46,899 nt of DNA. Origin: Hyphomicrobiales bacterium. GTDB taxonomy: Bacteria; Pseudomonadota; Alphaproteobacteria; Rhizobiales; Rhizobiaceae. Shown piece by piece: positions 43,846 through 46,899 of the stretch (within the stretch, counting starts at the first letter, position 1; each line of letters starts with the position of its first letter). Made by a program: the position numbers and the translations under genes. The DNA is taken from contig UCFC01000018.1 in the NCBI GenBank assembly GCA_900471515.1, positions 1 through 46,899 of the forward strand, in the 5' to 3' direction. Below the pieces are notes generated by a model. It made no database searches and was not told the origin of the DNA. It was given only the letters and a program-made list of their open reading frames with translations.

Positions 43846-46845
43846 ATGAAAAAAGGCGATCATCTTTTCCTTGTCGACGGTTCTGGTTTCATCTTCCGGG
43901 CCTTTCATGCGCTGCCGCCGCTAACCCGCAAATCCGATGGCCTGCCGGTCGGCGCCGTCTCCGGTTTCTGCAACATGCTCTGGAAGCTGCTGAGAGACGC
44001 GCGCAGCACCGATGTGGCCGCGACGCCCACCCATCTCGCCGTCATTTTCGATTATTCGTCGAAGACCTTCCGCAAGGATCTCTATGACGCCTATAAGGCG
44101 AACCGTGCCGCCCCGCCCGAAGAGCTGGTGCCGCAGTTCGGCCTGATCCGCGAAGCGACGCGCGCCTTCAACCTGCCCTGCATCGAGACGGAAGGTTTCG
44201 AGGCCGACGACATCATCGCCACCTATGCCCGGCAGGCCGAAGCCGTCGGCGCCGACGTGACGATCGTCTCCTCCGACAAGGACCTGATGCAGCTCGTCAC
44301 CCCGAATGTCCACATGTACGACAGCATGAAGGACAAGCAGATCAGCATCCCCGACGTCATCGAGAAATGGGGGGTGCCGCCGGAAAAGATGATCGACCTG
44401 CAGGCCATGACCGGCGATTCCGTCGACAACGTGCCCGGCATTCCAGGCATCGGCCCGAAGACCGCGGCCCAGCTTCTCGCCGAATATGGCGATCTCGACA
44501 CGCTTCTCGAGCGCGCCCACGAGATCAAGCAGGAAAAGCGCCGCCAGACGATCCTGGACAATATCGACAAGGCGAAGCTATCGCGTGAGCTGGTGCGCCT
44601 GCGCACCGACGTGCCGCTGGAGCTGGATCTCGACGCGCTGGTTCTCGAACCGCAGAACGGCCCCAAGCTGATCGGCTTCCTGAAGACCATGGAATTCACG
44701 ACGCTGACGCGCCGTGTCGCCGAATTCTGCAATTGTGATGCCAGCGAGATCGAGCCTGCCTTCGTGAAGATCGAATGGGGTGCGGACGCGCATGGCCCGG
44801 ATCTGGACGCGGCCGAGCCGGAACCTGTTGCCGGCACGGTGCCCGACATGGGCGGCGAAGCCGTCGCGGTTGCGCCGCGCGCAAAGGCAAAGGCCGCTGT
44901 CGAAGGCACGTTCGCCCCGGCCGATCTTGCCAGGGCGCGTGCCGAGGCTTTTGCGAACCTGCCGTTCGACCATTCCTCCTACGTGACGATCCGCGACCTT
45001 GCGACCCTCGATCGATGGATCGCCGATGCAAGGGAGACCGGCCTCGTTGCCTTCGATACGGAAACGACCTCGCTGGACGCCATGCAGGCGGAGCTTGTCG
45101 GCTTTTCCCTGGCGATCGCGGACAATGCAAGCGACCCGACAGGCACGCGCATCCGTGCCGCCTATGTGCCTGTTGGACACAAGACGGGCGTCGGCGACCT
45201 GCTCGGTGGGGGCCTTGCGGAAAATCAGATCCCGATGCCCGATGCGCTGTCGCGGCTGAAGGCATTGCTTGAGGACGAATCGATCCTCAAGGTCGCGCAG
45301 AACCTGAAATACGACTATCTGCTGATGAAGCGCTACGGCATCGAGACGAAGAGTTTCGACGATACGATGCTGATATCCTATGTGCTCGACGCCGGCACCG
45401 GCGCGCATGGCATGGACCCGCTGTCGGAAAAATTCCTCGGCCACACGCCGATCGCCTACAAGGACGTTGCCGGTTCCGGCAAGTCAAACGTCACCTTCGA
45501 CCTCGTCGATATCGAGCGCGCCACCCACTATGCGGCGGAAGACGCCGACGTGACGCTGCGCCTCTGGATGGTGCTGAAGCCGCGCCTTGCCGCCACCCAG
45601 CTGACGCGCGTCTACGAGCGCCTGGAGCGCCCGCTCGTGCCCGTTCTGGCGCGCATGGAAGAGCGCGGCATCACGGTCGACCGCCAGATCCTGTCGCGCC
45701 TGTCGGGGGAGCTGGCCCAGGGTGCGGCCAGGTACGAGGATGAAATCTACCAGTTTGCGGGAGAAAGGTTCAACATCGGCTCCCCCAAGCAGCTTGGCGA
45801 TATCCTCTTCGGCAAGATGGGGCTGGCCGGCGGCACCAAGACCAAGACCGGCCAGTGGTCGACCTCGGCAAGCGTGCTGGAAGATCTCGCGGCAGCCGGC
45901 TTCGAACTGCCGCGCAAGATCGTCGACTGGCGCCAGCTCACCAAGCTGAAGTCGACCTATACGGACGCCCTTCCCGGTTACATCCATCCGCAGACGAAGC
46001 GGGTGCATACCTCCTATTCGCTGGCGTCGACGACGACCGGTCGCCTGTCCTCCTCGGAGCCGAACCTCCAGAACATTCCGGTGCGCACCGCCGAAGGCCG
46101 CAAGATCCGCACCGCCTTCATTTCGTCGCCCGGCCACAAGCTGATCTCGGCCGACTACAGCCAGATCGAGCTGCGCGTGCTCGCCCATGTCGCTGAAATC
46201 CCGCAGCTCGTGCGCGCCTTCGAGGACGGCATCGACATTCATGCCATGACCGCTTCCGAAATGTTCGGCGTGCCGGTCGAAGGCATGCCGGGCGAGGTGC
46301 GCCGCCGCGCCAAGGCCATCAATTTCGGCATCATCTACGGCATTTCCGCCTTCGGCCTCGCCAACCAGCTGTCCATCGAGCGCTCGGAAGCCGGCGACTA
46401 CATCAAGAAATATTTCGAGCGGTTCCCCGGCATCCGCGACTATATGGAAAGCCGCAAGCAGATGGCCCGCGACAAGGGTTATGTCGAAACCATCTTCGGC
46501 CGCCGGATCAACTATCCGGAAATCCGCTCCTCCAACCCTTCGGTGCGCGCCTTCAACGAGCGCGCCGCCATCAACGCACCGATTCAGGGCTCTGCCGCCG
46601 ACATCATCCGCCGCGCCATGATCAAGATCGAGCCGGCGCTTGCCGAGGCCGGTCTTGCCGAGCGGGTCCGCATGCTCCTGCAGGTGCACGACGAACTGAT
46701 CTTCGAGGTCGAGGACGACGACGTCGAAAAGGCGATGCCGATCATTGTTTCGGTCATGGAAAACGCCACCTCGCCGGCGCTTGAAATGCGGGTGCCGCTG
46801 CGGGTCGACGCCCGTGCCGCCACCAATTGGGACGAAGCGCACTAA
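43846..46845 (+). CDS. polA: DNA polymerase I
   Basis: 999 residues, full length. The 5'-3' exonuclease domain (1-300) begins HLFLVDGSGFIFRAFHALPP and has EGFEADDIIATYAR and SSDKDLMQLV. The 3'-5' exonuclease is intact: FDTETTSLD (motif I), NLKYDYLLM (II) and YAAEDADVTLRLW (III). The polymerase has motif A SADYSQIELRVLAHV, motif B RRRAKAINFGIIYGIS and motif C QVHDELIFEV. It fills gaps and removes RNA primers. ATG at 43846 (MKKGDHLFLV) has no clear Shine-Dalgarno; an in-frame alternative start adds 10 residues. Confidence 0.98.
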   Translation: MKKGDHLFLVDGSGFIFRAFHALPPLTRKSDGLPVGAVSGFCNMLWKLLRDARSTDVAATPTHLAVIFDYSSKTFRKDLYDAYKANRAAPPEELVPQFGLIREATRAFNLPCIETEGFEADDIIATYARQAEAVGADVTIVSSDKDLMQLVTPNVHMYDSMKDKQISIPDVIEKWGVPPEKMIDLQAMTGDSVDNVPGIPGIGPKTAAQLLAEYGDLDTLLERAHEIKQEKRRQTILDNIDKAKLSRELVRLRTDVPLELDLDALVLEPQNGPKLIGFLKTMEFTTLTRRVAEFCNCDASEIEPAFVKIEWGADAHGPDLDAAEPEPVAGTVPDMGGEAVAVAPRAKAKAAVEGTFAPADLARARAEAFANLPFDHSSYVTIRDLATLDRWIADARETGLVAFDTETTSLDAMQAELVGFSLAIADNASDPTGTRIRAAYVPVGHKTGVGDLLGGGLAENQIPMPDALSRLKALLEDESILKVAQNLKYDYLLMKRYGIETKSFDDTMLISYVLDAGTGAHGMDPLSEKFLGHTPIAYKDVAGSGKSNVTFDLVDIERATHYAAEDADVTLRLWMVLKPRLAATQLTRVYERLERPLVPVLARMEERGITVDRQILSRLSGELAQGAARYEDEIYQFAGERFNIGSPKQLGDILFGKMGLAGGTKTKTGQWSTSASVLEDLAAAGFELPRKIVDWRQLTKLKSTYTDALPGYIHPQTKRVHTSYSLASTTTGRLSSSEPNLQNIPVRTAEGRKIRTAFISSPGHKLISADYSQIELRVLAHVAEIPQLVRAFEDGIDIHAMTASEMFGVPVEGMPGEVRRRAKAINFGIIYGISAFGLANQLSIERSEAGDYIKKYFERFPGIRDYMESRKQMARDKGYVETIFGRRINYPEIRSSNPSVRAFNERAAINAPIQGSAADIIRRAMIKIEPALAEAGLAERVRMLLQVHDELIFEVEDDDVEKAMPIIVSVMENATSPALEMRVPLRVDARAATNWDEAH

Positions 46846-46890
46846 GCATGTCGCGCAAAAGTGTGTATCGGTTTTGCGATAACGACATGC
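46846..46890. repeat. Rhizobial palindromic intergenic repeat
   Basis: GCATGTCG-CGCAAAA ... TTTTGCG-ataa-CGACATGC: perfect outer 8-bp and inner 7-bp arms. It begins at the base after the polA stop codon. A diverged copy lies at 26277-26320. I recall this sequence as very common in Rhizobium intergenic DNA. As RNA it would fold as a hairpin. Confidence 0.8.
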
Positions 46891-46899
46891 GGCGAAACA

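Noticed and set aside
1..46899. tRNA, rRNA, CRISPR, IS element, integrase or phage genes
   Set aside because: None seen by eye on either strand; the only structured RNAs recognised are SRP RNA and the sRNA candidates.

Overview
The window is a stretch of ordinary chromosome from an alphaproteobacterium of the order Rhizobiales, most likely family Rhizobiaceae (Rhizobium/Agrobacterium type). I infer this from high-GC coding sequence, the rimP-nusA-ylxR-infB-rbfA-truB block, dnaK-dnaJ next to a class A PBP, a small SRP RNA upstream of dnaX-ybaB-recR, polA facing a MarR gene across a small RNA, and a palindromic intergenic repeat that I know as common in Rhizobium genomes. No phage, IS element, CRISPR array, tRNA or rRNA was seen.

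Layout. 1-12.4 kb (all minus): an RsmC-like methyltransferase, then pnp, rpsO, an alpha/beta hydrolase, truB, rbfA, infB, a YlxR/L7Ae protein, nusA and rimP. The rimP end carries a leader with promoter, 12-codon ORF and intrinsic terminator (rimP-leader type attenuator). pnp has a long leader stem that looks like an RNase III autoregulation site. 12.4-16.8 kb: an MFS exporter with an extra C-terminal domain, a MltB-type transglycosylase, recR and a MOSC protein. 16.8-21.3 kb: a LysE exporter, ybaB, dnaX and SRP RNA on minus, diverging from a coupled HIT-nudC pair on plus. 21.3-22.8 kb: a WYL regulator, a DUF1127-like small protein and a VOC protein, with two matching palindromes that look like the regulator's operators. 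22.9-28.2 kb: kdsB-pheA, a membrane-anchored cytochrome c, an AEC transporter, adenosine kinase and an SH3 protein. 28.4-33 kb: a 2-hydroxyacid dehydrogenase, the coupled recF-MoeB-like-GNAT operon, an XRE regulator and two small hypothetical proteins. 33.2-39.9 kb: dnaK-dnaJ, a class A PBP and a second SH3 protein. 40.3-46.9 kb: an M20 dipeptidase, a MHYT-PAS protein with no output domain, a MarR regulator, polA and a palindromic repeat.

The less ordinary content lies in the gaps. Four intergenic regions hold stacked stem-loops ending in intrinsic terminators. One (43.5-43.7 kb, minus) fits the alpha-r7 sRNA context beside polA. Another (39.3-39.4 kb, plus) has a GGAAC-N18-TT promoter of the EcfG/RpoE2 general-stress type and two C-rich loops, so it may be an uncharacterised stress sRNA analogous to GsrN. 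The other two (26.4-26.5 kb minus, 40.2-40.3 kb plus) are weaker. All calls are by eye from sequence; no database was searched.
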